From Photobacterium gaetbulicola Gung47 (GTDB lineage: Bacteria; Pseudomonadota; Gammaproteobacteria; Enterobacterales; Vibrionaceae): a stretch of 64,000 bases of DNA. The notes beneath the pieces were generated by a model. The model was not told the DNA's origin, did not search any database, and was given only the letters and a program-made list of their open reading frames with translations. The stretch is taken from positions 744,001 to 808,000 of the forward strand of contig CP005973.1 in the NCBI GenBank assembly GCA_000940995.1. Reading direction: 5' to 3'. The position numbers were made by a program, and so were the translations under genes. Positions 31,001-40,041 of this stretch are shown piece by piece (position 1 is the stretch's first letter; each line of letters opens with the position of its first letter).

Positions 31001-34000
31001 TGAACATAAGCCGCCGTCTGATAAAGAAGTTGATGACAGTCAAATCAAAGATATTTTGGTATCAATACTATCATCGGTTTTGGAAATTGATGTCGCTGAG
31101 CTGTCCACAAAGTATATGGATACGAGTTTCTTTGAAATAGGTATTGACTCAATATTTAGTGCACGCATTTGCGAGCAAATCTCGAAATATACAGTTGAGA
31201 AGGTATCACCTGTTATTTTGTACAATTATAATAACTTGCAACTGTTAGCAAAATACCTCAAAGGAAAGTGGAGCGCGGATACCCCGGGAATTGAGCACAA
31301 TGTACCAATAGTCCAGCAGCACAAGGAATCGTTGGATCTTAGTGTAGCAATTAAATCAGCCGATGAAAGCGGAAGCGAGACTTTGTTTTATCGGCCGCAG
31401 TGGAATAACTTCAAGGTTAGACCTGTAATCGAAGCCATCAACAGCACTCTTGTGCTGATTGGTGCTAAACCAGATTTTGTTCAACAGCTGAAAAGCGAAA
31501 CAGGAGAAAATGCTGTCTTGGTGCATGAGCACTGGTCTGATGCATTAACCGCTAAGGTGCTTCATTCAGAGACTATTTCAAAACCTATTCATTTTGTTTA
31601 TTTTGCCGACGCAGATTTAAGGTTGAAAGAGGAAGGATTTAATCAAATTCACAATATCTTTTCGATGTTCAAAACACTTTTCGAAAAAGCCGATTCTTAC
31701 CGGAAAATCATGGTTACCTATGTTGGCGTTGCTCCAAATAGAATATCGAATTCTGAAATGAATTCTTCTTCGCATGAGGCGGTCATGAGCTTTGGCCGCT
31801 CTTTAGCAAAAGAATTCAGCCAACTAAAATTTGACTATATATCATTTACAAACGACGTGGGTAGCCCCCGATGTAACCAAGCTTTGATAGAGTTAATTCA
31901 TTCAATACAGCATACGTCCTGTAATGAAGACGATCCGTGTGTTGGGGAGAAATGGAACAAATCAGAATACTATCGCTTGGTCGGCACGAATACAGAGATT
32001 CGGCGCTGGGAGCAAACAGCTAGCCTTGAAAATGAGCTTAAGGAAAGTGGTGAAAGTCATCGAGTATTGGCAAACCTGGCAGAAAATTCGAGCTATTTAG
32101 TGAGTGGAGGCTCTACTGGAATAGGCTTACTATTTGCGTCATACCTCGCGCAGAACAGTGCGGGAAGCAATATTTATATTTGCAGTAGATCTGAACTTGG
32201 CACGAAAAGCAAGCAGATGGTTGAGCAGGTCAATGCTGACCAAAAGTTAAACCACAAGGGTTCAAAGATTGTCCATATATGTGCTGACGTTAGCCGCGAA
32301 GAGGATATAAGCCGCGTATTTAGCCGGGTTGTATTAGATGGCAAACCTTTGAAAGGGATCATACATAATGCTGGTATAACACGTGATTCCATGTTTTTGA
32401 AAAAAAGTTGGCAGGATATGTCTGCTGTATTGTCAGTCAAGATGCATGGAGTGCACTGGCTAGATGAATATAGCACTGGCCACGCGCTTGACTTTTTCGT
32501 GATGTCTTCATCTATAAGCTCGGTAATAGGTAATGCAGGTCAAAGTGATTATGCCTTCGCGAATGGCTATCTTGACGGGTTTAGCCGGTATAGGCAATTT
32601 TTAGTTGAAAATGGAGAAAGGAAAGGTCAAACGATAAGTATTAACTGGCCATTGTGGTGCAACAAAAGCTTGATCAACGGAATGGAAGTGCCTACCAATT
32701 ACCGTATGCACCTGGAAGAGGAATACGGGTTGCAGCTGTTGCCTAAAGAAGCTGGGTTGCTGGTATTACAAAACTTACTGCAGAAGCCATACTCGCAAAT
32801 AATGACACTTCACGGTGTATCTTCGAGATTGAAGGAAAAGGTGATTGAGCCCCTCAACGCTGAGTATTGTGCTACTCAGCCAAACGGGGAAGGGAAAGCT
32901 GTCGAAGATGAGAAGGTTTTTAATGCACCGAGCGCTGTTTCCGAAAAGAATAATTTAGCGTCGATGGATATAGCAATCGTTGGTGTTTCGGGACGATTTC
33001 CCGATGCAGAAACACCCGATGAAATGTTCGAGAATTGCTTAAAAAAACATAGCTCTGTTAGAGAGTTACCGGAAAAACGTTTCAGTCTGGCAGATATCTA
33101 CGATAAAAAACCTTATCAATTAGGAAAGACTGTTTGTAAATATGCGGGCTTGCTTGAGAACATTGATCATTTTGATGCCAAATTCTTTGGGATTATGCCA
33201 ATGGAGGCGAACTACATTGACCCACAACAGCGTTTATTTTTGCAATCCGCTTGGCATGCTTTTGAAGATGCAGGCTATACCAAAGCCGACTTAAATGGAA
33301 AAAATTGCGGTGTTTATGTAGGGTGTATGACGAGTGATTATCAAAAGATTATCGAGCAACAAACGCCACCTAATGCTTTTGCGATGCTGGGTACGCATGC
33401 TGCGGTACTTCCTGCTCGTTTGTCGTATTGGCTAAATTTAAAAGGGCCAGCCGTTGCTTTTGATACTGCTTGTTCTTCTTCACTGGTCGCATTGCATCAA
33501 GCTTGTAATAGTATCAGGCTTGGAGAAACCAAAATGGCTCTGGTTTCCTCTGTATATTTGGTTGTTAACGAACGCGATTTAACCACTGCGAGCCAAGCTG
33601 GGATGTTGTCAAAAACAGATGGCTGCAAAACGTTTGATCAGAGTGCGGATGGCATTGCGATTGGTGAGGCGGTTACAGCAATTGTACTTAAACCACTGCA
33701 AGAGGCTGAACGTGACGGCGATCAGATCTATGGTGTTATAAAAGGCTCAGGAACCAACCAGGATGGTTATACAAGCGGTATGACTGCTCCTAACTCTTTG
33801 TCACAGGCTGCGCTAATCAATGATGTATATCATCGCTTCGGAATTGAACATGACAGTGTCGATTACATTGAAACACATGGCACAGGAACAAAGCTTGGCG
33901 ATCCTATAGAGTGCGAGGCTCTTGCTACCGTGTTTGGCGGAGAGGCCGAGCACAGAGAATATACAAAACCTTGTTATTTAGGTGCGCTGAAGCCCAATAT

Positions 34001-35009
34001 TGGACATTCGTTCAATGCAGCAGGAATGTCCAGTTTAATTAAGGTATTGATGGCCTTTAAATATAAGACAATCCCACCAGTAACCAAGGTATCTAAAGTT
34101 AATGACTTGATCAATATTGCTAACAGCCGTCTGGTGCTGCCGCAAGAACCTGTAACCTGGACTGAGTCGATAGGAAAACCAATGAGGGCGGGAGTAACAG
34201 CATTAGGGTATACGGGAACGAATGCACACGTAATATTGGATGCTTACTCTAGAGTGGAACGTCCTTCGAAGATTACTGAATTTGTGCCGAGATATCAATG
34301 TGTTGTGATCAGTGAATCAACCCCACAGCGTCTCGCGAAACTCATTGAAGAGCTAGTCAAGCTAGAATCACGGTGGCAGCAACATGATATGTATCCAGAG
34401 ATCAAGGATATAGCCTACACATCACAGCACTGCCGTATTCATCATAAATATAGGGCTGTAATCATTGCATGTTCAAAGCCGACTTTCAGTAATGCCCTTA
34501 AACGCCTTAAAATGATTTCACCAAAACAGTTAGCAGACGGGGTAAGTGAATCTGCAGAATATGTTGAAAATAACATTGAAAATAGGCTGGAGCAATGGGG
34601 TGTCGTGACTGGCTGCGTTAATAAAGATGAGCAGTTGATATTTAACAATATCAGCAATGAAAAAGAACATCTTTTCTATGACAAAATGACATTAGCAAAA
34701 TGCTGGTGTATAGATGGTGTACATGTAAAAGACATCCTATCGACATCAGATATTTTGGAACAGGTTAATGCCATAAAAGTATCATTGCCATTGAGGAGTT
34801 TCGAGACTCAGTCATTTTGGATTTCAGCTGATAACAATGCTAATAAGGCTGAAGGATTAAAAAAGCAAGGCACATTATATCCTGAAAATAAACTTGTAAA
34901 AGAAAATAAATTACGACCGTTAAAACTTGAAGAAATAAAGCGTCCTAACCATGAAGAGCGCAAAAAGTTGTCAGTATATATAAAGGGACTTGATACACTT
35001 AGTATCTAA
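28047..35009 (+). CDS. Trans-AT polyketide synthase with unusual module order (PKS2)
   Basis: A 2320-residue PKS starting 59 bases after PKS1. Domains: KS (about 3-425, Cys162); a KR-like region (about 600-985) that has lost the glycine-rich NADPH motif (Ile-Gly-Asp-Asp-Lys where Gly-Gly-x-Gly-x-x-Gly is expected, near 811-825) and the catalytic Ser/Tyr; ACP (Ser1035); a second, apparently active KR (Gly-Gly-Ser-Thr-Gly-Ile-Gly near 1353, with a Ser-Ser-Ser-Ile and Asp-Tyr-Ala-Phe-Ala-Asn active site); and a final KS (about 1640-2080, Cys1809, with both His motifs). The protein ends about 240 residues after this KS without an ACP, and the next gene starts with one. The final KS differs from the other five (Leu-Gly-Tyr-Thr-Gly-Thr-Asn-Ala-His at its end). 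ACP-before-KR order is known from other trans-AT systems, where it often marks dehydrating bimodules. Confidence 0.93.
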   Translation: MSNETNIAIIGMDGRFPGANTLNEFWDNLAEGRSTISDIPLKRWNWKTNDSENKDQIYSRRGGFIDGVDEFDPLFFNISPIEAKSIDPQERLFLETCWNVFEDAGYSMERIRNELASTGVFVGAMYSDYGLRGGGYHHWSIANRVSFFFDLNGPSMAVDSACSSSLLALHLACESIRRRECQQAIAGGVSLILHKKHYQDLCKMQMLSASGQCSAFGEKADGFVDGEGVGAVLLKPYQQALDDGDRIYGIIAGSAVNSGGRTNGYTVPNPTQQANAIAKCLSSAKIPPAEISYIEAHGTGTSLGDPIEISALINAIDQNGEGEKQQDCAIGTVKPNIGHLEAAAGIAGLIKTLLQLKHRQIVPSLNCEKENPRYNLSDTPFYINKVLTPWTVNTASNPSKRRCAGISSFGAGGTNVHLVLAEDSKGQPDNRTADKDTSSPCMITLSGKRLDDLTRNLERLYNFLQQDNPPRLDDLSYSLHVAKTDYEHRMVFMSHSLSELVSDIRNVLDTGISANCFRSDNEQERNSRLQVLVQQKGGEEYLYSLWNSGCADNNSMQILGKLWLAGIDINWRSLYIRQQLDNLKIGSKPILPRVISLPRYAFDKKSYWLEDNSLRTNEAVSDGSLNQDSVGQAFFFLSDGSKEVTETYLALKNEPGRNRLFRLSSPKDLKTSLLNHNMSDASTINILVPESYLSLLLGSESRCSIDEGANRDLSDLIDLALRLDQSKNYNFHFVLQPDSDKSVINTLGTVISSSRKNCTVSVAEPLLVQKQMIAREGIGAILSKDVKHDTNKKCTILTGPHSECFEIFDGNVALITIGDDKACFDVVYDIAQNTAQLVIIGGMKKSEINDEIEKLEAIAPNAIYLESRADKASYRKAVNYSLQRFGKLNVVAHCSVEQNKKDNNLADNIIATMLLDIASEKIPLSHFLHIIVSNEKGTNSAGTLFEAFCCERNRMTAQQNRSGKAIVVNWTVGAFEVKQDTSRSPEHKPPSDKEVDDSQIKDILVSILSSVLEIDVAELSTKYMDTSFFEIGIDSIFSARICEQISKYTVEKVSPVILYNYNNLQLLAKYLKGKWSADTPGIEHNVPIVQQHKESLDLSVAIKSADESGSETLFYRPQWNNFKVRPVIEAINSTLVLIGAKPDFVQQLKSETGENAVLVHEHWSDALTAKVLHSETISKPIHFVYFADADLRLKEEGFNQIHNIFSMFKTLFEKADSYRKIMVTYVGVAPNRISNSEMNSSSHEAVMSFGRSLAKEFSQLKFDYISFTNDVGSPRCNQALIELIHSIQHTSCNEDDPCVGEKWNKSEYYRLVGTNTEIRRWEQTASLENELKESGESHRVLANLAENSSYLVSGGSTGIGLLFASYLAQNSAGSNIYICSRSELGTKSKQMVEQVNADQKLNHKGSKIVHICADVSREEDISRVFSRVVLDGKPLKGIIHNAGITRDSMFLKKSWQDMSAVLSVKMHGVHWLDEYSTGHALDFFVMSSSISSVIGNAGQSDYAFANGYLDGFSRYRQFLVENGERKGQTISINWPLWCNKSLINGMEVPTNYRMHLEEEYGLQLLPKEAGLLVLQNLLQKPYSQIMTLHGVSSRLKEKVIEPLNAEYCATQPNGEGKAVEDEKVFNAPSAVSEKNNLASMDIAIVGVSGRFPDAETPDEMFENCLKKHSSVRELPEKRFSLADIYDKKPYQLGKTVCKYAGLLENIDHFDAKFFGIMPMEANYIDPQQRLFLQSAWHAFEDAGYTKADLNGKNCGVYVGCMTSDYQKIIEQQTPPNAFAMLGTHAAVLPARLSYWLNLKGPAVAFDTACSSSLVALHQACNSIRLGETKMALVSSVYLVVNERDLTTASQAGMLSKTDGCKTFDQSADGIAIGEAVTAIVLKPLQEAERDGDQIYGVIKGSGTNQDGYTSGMTAPNSLSQAALINDVYHRFGIEHDSVDYIETHGTGTKLGDPIECEALATVFGGEAEHREYTKPCYLGALKPNIGHSFNAAGMSSLIKVLMAFKYKTIPPVTKVSKVNDLINIANSRLVLPQEPVTWTESIGKPMRAGVTALGYTGTNAHVILDAYSRVERPSKITEFVPRYQCVVISESTPQRLAKLIEELVKLESRWQQHDMYPEIKDIAYTSQHCRIHHKYRAVIIACSKPTFSNALKRLKMISPKQLADGVSESAEYVENNIENRLEQWGVVTGCVNKDEQLIFNNISNEKEHLFYDKMTLAKCWCIDGVHVKDILSTSDILEQVNAIKVSLPLRSFETQSFWISADNNANKAEGLKKQGTLYPENKLVKENKLRPLKLEEIKRPNHEERKKLSVYIKGLDTLSI

Positions 35010-35030
35010 GAATAATAAATATTATAGTTC

Positions 35031-35077
35031 AGCTTAATGATACTAGAGCAATTAAATGGCTCTAGTGTTATTAAGCT
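35031..35077 (+). other. Strong intercistronic hairpin between PKS2 and the NRPS gene
   Basis: Bases 35031-35049 pair with 35059-35077 over 19 positions if G-U pairs are allowed (AGCTTAAT/ATTAAGCT and ACTAGAGC/GCTCTAGT are exact), with a 9-base loop. No T-run follows, so RNA processing or transcript stability is more likely than termination. Confidence 0.65.
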
Positions 35078-35111
35078 GTCAACTTGATGGTTTTAAATTA
35101 AGGATAATGAA

Positions 35112-38100
35112 ATGATAGTCAACGAAATTAAGCAATTAATATCTGAGTTAACAGGTTTCCCTGAAAATGAATTGACAGCTGAAACAAAATTGCAGCTGGA
35201 TTTAGCACTTGATTCAATCAAGATGATGGGATTGATGAGTCAACTTGTGGCTCGCTTTGAGCATATTAGGCCGTTAACTCATGAAGAATTAGTTAAATGG
35301 GATGTAATCGGTGATGTCTTTGAACATTATAACGTGGTACAGGATGAAAGTATCAATGAAAAGGAGAATTATCCATCTGATACTGAATTTCCAATATTAA
35401 ATTCTCAGAGGATATTTTTCTTATCACATGCACTAAATGCGGGAAATGGACTTTGTACACGGTTAAAATTAAAAGGGAGTCTTGACCTTGATATTGCGAA
35501 AAAGGCGTGGCAACTTTTAGTCGAAAGAACTCCTGCATTAAGAACATATTATGTGCTGCCAGATAATGCAACATCTTTTAACGAAATGATAAGTTATATC
35601 AAGCATGATGCCAAAGTTCCAGAAATAGAGGTCATTCATCTGCAGGGTGATGATGCAGATGAAATTATTAATCAGAGAATAAATAAAGAGTGGAAGCTAG
35701 ATCAATGGCCACTGCATCAGTTTGATATTGGTGTGATTAATGAGGAAGAATTTTACCTGTATTTTAGTAATGACCATGTAATTTCGGACGGTCGTGGAAA
35801 TCAGAATATTGTAAGTGAGTTCATGGGTATATATGATGCCATTATAAAAAATACCATATCGGAGCTTAGCTTGCCAATAACCGATATAGAGTTTGCAAAC
35901 ACTATAAATGAAATCAATGCTGCTCGTGATGAATATAATGACTATGATTATATAGAATATATGAAAAAAATTGGTGAACAACCATTTTTCTGGAATATGA
36001 AAAATGATGAGTTTAATCCTGATAGATCAAGGTTTAAAAATTTGTTTATCAATGCAGGTGATGAACTTACAAGAAATCTAATTAATCTTACTAAAAAGTA
36101 TGATGTTTCTATCAATACACTTTTAACTGGAATGTTTATTCGAACACTGCGAGACTTTGATGAAAATTTGGATGATGTTGTATTACAAATCCCAACTAGC
36201 GGTATTTTGTATCCCATACCAAAAATAGAAAAAATGGTAGGTTGCTTTGCTCAAAACATACCTTTTAGAACGAGGGATATATTCTCAAGCGAAGGGTTTG
36301 AACAGCAAATAAAAAATTTGCATGAGGAATTATATTGGGCGATATCTCAAGGGGTAGATTCATTACAAAGTGATGTAACTGCGAAAGTTGTTAAGGATAC
36401 TGTTACTTTACACAGGGGGCAGATACCATCGAAAATGATACCCTTGATCAGAAGTTTTATTCGTTCCAATATCTACTTTCCATATATAGGAAGAGTTAAA
36501 CTTAAAAAACACTACGGACAGGTTGAAGTTATAGAGTATCGACCTACGACGTCAAATAGCAGCGGTGCTATAGATTTTCTTCAAGAAATATATGATGGTC
36601 AATTAGTTATGTCATTGAATTTTGATGCAATACTTTTTGACCATTCTATGATGGAGCAATTAATGAAAAATTACCACCAGTCGTTATATGATTTAGTGAG
36701 TAAGCCAGAATTACAAGAAATAGATCATAAAACAGGTGATTTTGCTCCGAGTTATAACGTCAAGACACAAGGTATTCCAGAGTGGGATATCAATTATTTT
36801 AAAAATAAGCTATTGGACTTTATTTCAGAAAATATAAATGTCAAGCTGAAAGACAAAGACGCCAAGTTGCATTTAGAAGCAGATTTGGGGCTCGATTCAT
36901 TAGAGTTGATCAGAATATTTAATAAAATAGCTAAAAAGTATAATATTAAAGATAAGTTATCACTGTTTAAGTGTAGAACTTTAGAGCAACTAGCTGACTT
37001 TATAATTGAAGCTAACTCGAAATTAAACAAAAATACAAAAACGCAATTTTACACTGATGTTGAGCCTATTCCGTTTCGGCATTTCATCAGGCAGGCTAGT
37101 TTAACCCCGGAAGCTACGGCTGTATATGATAAAAATGGCCGTATAACCTATCGTGAACTTGATGAAAGTTCGAATCAACTGGCAAATTACCTTGTGAGCC
37201 AAGGTGTTGGTAATGGCAAGTTGGTGGCGATCCACCTGAATCGAAGCTGTGAAATGATCATAGCAATGCTAGCAGTTCTCAAAACCGGAGCAGCGTATGT
37301 ACCTATCGACGATAAGTTTCCTACCCAGCGGGTGACATACATTCTTGAGCATGCCCAGTGTGACATTCTCATTGCTAATTCCAATGTTGCAAAGCAAGTT
37401 GATGACTTATTGCTAAATTCTTCGCAATTGAACACAATCATTTTTATGGAACAATGGACTCCGCTGCTGCGAAACCGCAGCGTGTCAGAGGTAAGCCTAG
37501 TATCAAAGTCGGTATGGTCTGAATACAGTATCTTGGAAACAGGTATTCAGGTAAACCCTAATGATACGATGATTGTTCTATATACGTCAGGGTCGACTGG
37601 TAATCCTAAAGGGGTCGAGCTTAACCATCTCGGCTATATGATAAGGATGGAATGGCATCAAGACTTGTTCAGACTTATTGCTGGAAATCGTGTTGCCCAG
37701 AAGACATCCTGTAGCTTTGATATTTCTGTATGGGAAATATATTGGCCGCTGATGCTGGGGGGAGAGGTAGCTATTGTTGATACTGATACAGTCAAGAACC
37801 CTTGGGCATTAGCTGATTGGCTAACGAAGGAAGCTATTAACTATATGCATTTTGTCCCCTCAATGTTGGGCGAGTTCCTGAATGCAGTGGAAGGTGACGC
37901 ACCTGATTTGTCGGCCATGAAATATCTAGTATGTAGCGGTGAAGCATTGCCACGCACTTTTGTTCGACAATGGTTTCATGAGTATGGTTCGATCCCATTA
38001 GCTAACCTATATGGGCCTACAGAGGCATCGATTGATGTAAGTGCATACGTTATTGATTCTATGCCTGAAGATAACGATAAGTCGATACCGATTGGAAGCG

Positions 38101-40028
38101 AAATGCCCGGTGTTCAATTATTGATTATAGATGAGCATGGAAAGCGGGTTAATCCTGGTGAAACTGGGGAGTTGTGTATTGCCGGACCACAACTAGCGAA
38201 AGGTTATCTTAATGACGAGGAAAAGACAGAACAAACATTCATTGATAATATTTGGCAAGATATTAAGTCCGATAAAGTATATAAAACGGGCGACTTGGTA
38301 ACTTGTGACAGCTCAGGCTGCTATACCTATAAAGGCCGTCTTGACCATCAAGTTAAGATTAGAGGTTATCGAGTAGAACTTGGTGAAATAGAAAATGTAC
38401 TTCTTTCTCATCCAAATCTGGATGAAGTTGGAGTAATAACCAAAGAAATTAACAATACGCAAAAAATAATCTGCTTTTATGCGGGTAAAGAAACGAGTCT
38501 TAGTGAAATGACAGGCTTCGCCGAAGGGAAGCTGACTTCATATATGTTGCCAAACTATGCAGTTCATCTTAGTAGCCTACCTAAAAATCATAATGGTAAG
38601 CTTGATCGTAAAGGCCTGTCACAGCTAAGTGTAGATTTTTCGCGCCAAAGTAATAGCTCTCTGCAGCCGGTATCTACGGTAAATGATACAAAATTGCCGT
38701 TAGGGTCAGCACAGCGTTGGATAATGAATCACTTCGATAAACCATATAATTGGTTTGGATATCATCGCTTTACCTATAAGCAAGCTTTGGACTTGGAAGT
38801 ATTCACAGCGGCTCTGAACAAACTAATTTCTAGTCACGATGCATTAAGAACTGTTATCGTTCCAGGTGAACGGTTTCATTATCAGGAGTTTGTAGACAGT
38901 GATAACTCTGTGAATCCCGAACTGTTCAGTGCAGAGCACCTCACCACACTTGAGCGTGATGAACAAGTAGAGCTTAAGATAGCTGAGCTTTTGGAGGAGA
39001 TTAAAATTGAAGTTTTTCCTTTATGGCGCCTTCTTATCGTCAAAGTAACTGATAATGAATTTGACATTTCAATTATTGGCCATCATCTGATCTCAGATAT
39101 GATTTCTTCAGAAATTTTCTTTAGGGAGCTGTGGAGAAGTTATGGTCATTTCCTAGAATTTGAACAGTTTCTTGATGAGCCAAGAAAAACACAATATGGT
39201 GACTATGTCTGTAAAATTAGTGAACTGGAGTCTGCAGGTAAGCTAAATAATCACTTGGAATATTGGATTTCAACTCTTGGAAGTATTTCCAAAAAATCAC
39301 TTATTCCTCTCGAATGTAATGATGGCATAAATGACCAGGCGAGCGAAGAAATAGTATCGCGCACTTTTTCAAAAGAACAGACGGCTTCACTTGTCATGTT
39401 AGCGAAACAACACTATCAGTCTTCGTTATATAGTGTACTTGCGTGCCCACTGTACGATCTGATTGCAGATCATCTAGGATTAGATACGGTTGTAGTCAGT
39501 CATAAATTTAATGGAAGAGGGGGCGATATTGAAGGTATTAATACTACAAACAGTATTGGTAACTATGCAGTCAATGTACCTTTAGTTTTGAATTGGAATC
39601 ACAACGACAGTTGGGCTAGAAAAGTAGCTAACGTTGAGAATGGGATTGCCGCTATTCCGCTGTCAGGTATTACCTATGACTGGCTAGGCGACAGATTACC
39701 AGAATCGTGCTACCCCGATGAAAAGCTGACTTCCGTACGGCTGAACTATCTTGGATATGTTACAGCTCCTAAATCAGATGTGTTTGAGTTTAATGAGAAG
39801 GATTCACACCAACGAATTTCGTTTCCTCAGCAAAAACGAGTAAGTGAAATAGAATTTTGGCTTTCTATACATGAGCAGCAACTACAGGTAAGAGTAGGGT
39901 ATAGCTCTAATCGTTATCATGCTAAAACAATTGAGAACTTGGTCGAAGAATATACAACAAGACTGTTGCGTATGATTAACTTTAAGAGTGAAATTAAAGA
40001 AAGCTCACTAGAAAATATCATGCAATAA
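35112..40028 (+). CDS. NRPS subunit ACP-C-PCP-A-(E/C-like), predicted serine-activating
   Basis: A 1638-residue protein. It opens with a carrier domain (Leu-Asp-Ser, Ser35), which probably serves the orphan KS at the end of PKS2. A condensation domain follows (about 95-540), with Asp-His222-x-x-x-Asp226-Gly replacing HHxxxDG; the essential second His is kept. Then come a carrier (Ser596), a complete adenylation domain (about 650-1170: Tyr-Thr-Ser-Gly-Ser-Thr-Gly, Asn-Leu-Tyr-Gly-Pro-Thr-Glu, Lys1163) and a terminal domain with HHxxxD (1324-1329) and Leu-Asn-Tyr-Leu-Gly, as in epimerisation domains. By alignment to GrsA the specificity residues are D870, I871, W874, H913, V940, S942, L966, I974, D975 and K1163, close to the serine code. 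The PCP lies before the A domain, not after it. There is no thioesterase. Confidence 0.92.
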   Translation: MIVNEIKQLISELTGFPENELTAETKLQLDLALDSIKMMGLMSQLVARFEHIRPLTHEELVKWDVIGDVFEHYNVVQDESINEKENYPSDTEFPILNSQRIFFLSHALNAGNGLCTRLKLKGSLDLDIAKKAWQLLVERTPALRTYYVLPDNATSFNEMISYIKHDAKVPEIEVIHLQGDDADEIINQRINKEWKLDQWPLHQFDIGVINEEEFYLYFSNDHVISDGRGNQNIVSEFMGIYDAIIKNTISELSLPITDIEFANTINEINAARDEYNDYDYIEYMKKIGEQPFFWNMKNDEFNPDRSRFKNLFINAGDELTRNLINLTKKYDVSINTLLTGMFIRTLRDFDENLDDVVLQIPTSGILYPIPKIEKMVGCFAQNIPFRTRDIFSSEGFEQQIKNLHEELYWAISQGVDSLQSDVTAKVVKDTVTLHRGQIPSKMIPLIRSFIRSNIYFPYIGRVKLKKHYGQVEVIEYRPTTSNSSGAIDFLQEIYDGQLVMSLNFDAILFDHSMMEQLMKNYHQSLYDLVSKPELQEIDHKTGDFAPSYNVKTQGIPEWDINYFKNKLLDFISENINVKLKDKDAKLHLEADLGLDSLELIRIFNKIAKKYNIKDKLSLFKCRTLEQLADFIIEANSKLNKNTKTQFYTDVEPIPFRHFIRQASLTPEATAVYDKNGRITYRELDESSNQLANYLVSQGVGNGKLVAIHLNRSCEMIIAMLAVLKTGAAYVPIDDKFPTQRVTYILEHAQCDILIANSNVAKQVDDLLLNSSQLNTIIFMEQWTPLLRNRSVSEVSLVSKSVWSEYSILETGIQVNPNDTMIVLYTSGSTGNPKGVELNHLGYMIRMEWHQDLFRLIAGNRVAQKTSCSFDISVWEIYWPLMLGGEVAIVDTDTVKNPWALADWLTKEAINYMHFVPSMLGEFLNAVEGDAPDLSAMKYLVCSGEALPRTFVRQWFHEYGSIPLANLYGPTEASIDVSAYVIDSMPEDNDKSIPIGSEMPGVQLLIIDEHGKRVNPGETGELCIAGPQLAKGYLNDEEKTEQTFIDNIWQDIKSDKVYKTGDLVTCDSSGCYTYKGRLDHQVKIRGYRVELGEIENVLLSHPNLDEVGVITKEINNTQKIICFYAGKETSLSEMTGFAEGKLTSYMLPNYAVHLSSLPKNHNGKLDRKGLSQLSVDFSRQSNSSLQPVSTVNDTKLPLGSAQRWIMNHFDKPYNWFGYHRFTYKQALDLEVFTAALNKLISSHDALRTVIVPGERFHYQEFVDSDNSVNPELFSAEHLTTLERDEQVELKIAELLEEIKIEVFPLWRLLIVKVTDNEFDISIIGHHLISDMISSEIFFRELWRSYGHFLEFEQFLDEPRKTQYGDYVCKISELESAGKLNNHLEYWISTLGSISKKSLIPLECNDGINDQASEEIVSRTFSKEQTASLVMLAKQHYQSSLYSVLACPLYDLIADHLGLDTVVVSHKFNGRGGDIEGINTTNSIGNYAVNVPLVLNWNHNDSWARKVANVENGIAAIPLSGITYDWLGDRLPESCYPDEKLTSVRLNYLGYVTAPKSDVFEFNEKDSHQRISFPQQKRVSEIEFWLSIHEQQLQVRVGYSSNRYHAKTIENLVEEYTTRLLRMINFKSEIKESSLENIMQ

Positions 40029-40041
40029 GAGGCTTTTGACA

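Noticed and set aside
38680..40028. C-terminal NRPS domain considered as a thioesterase or reductase
   Set aside because: No Gly-x-Ser-x-Gly nucleophile and no Rossmann motif; HHxxxD and Leu-Asn-Tyr-Leu-Gly place it in the condensation/epimerisation family.
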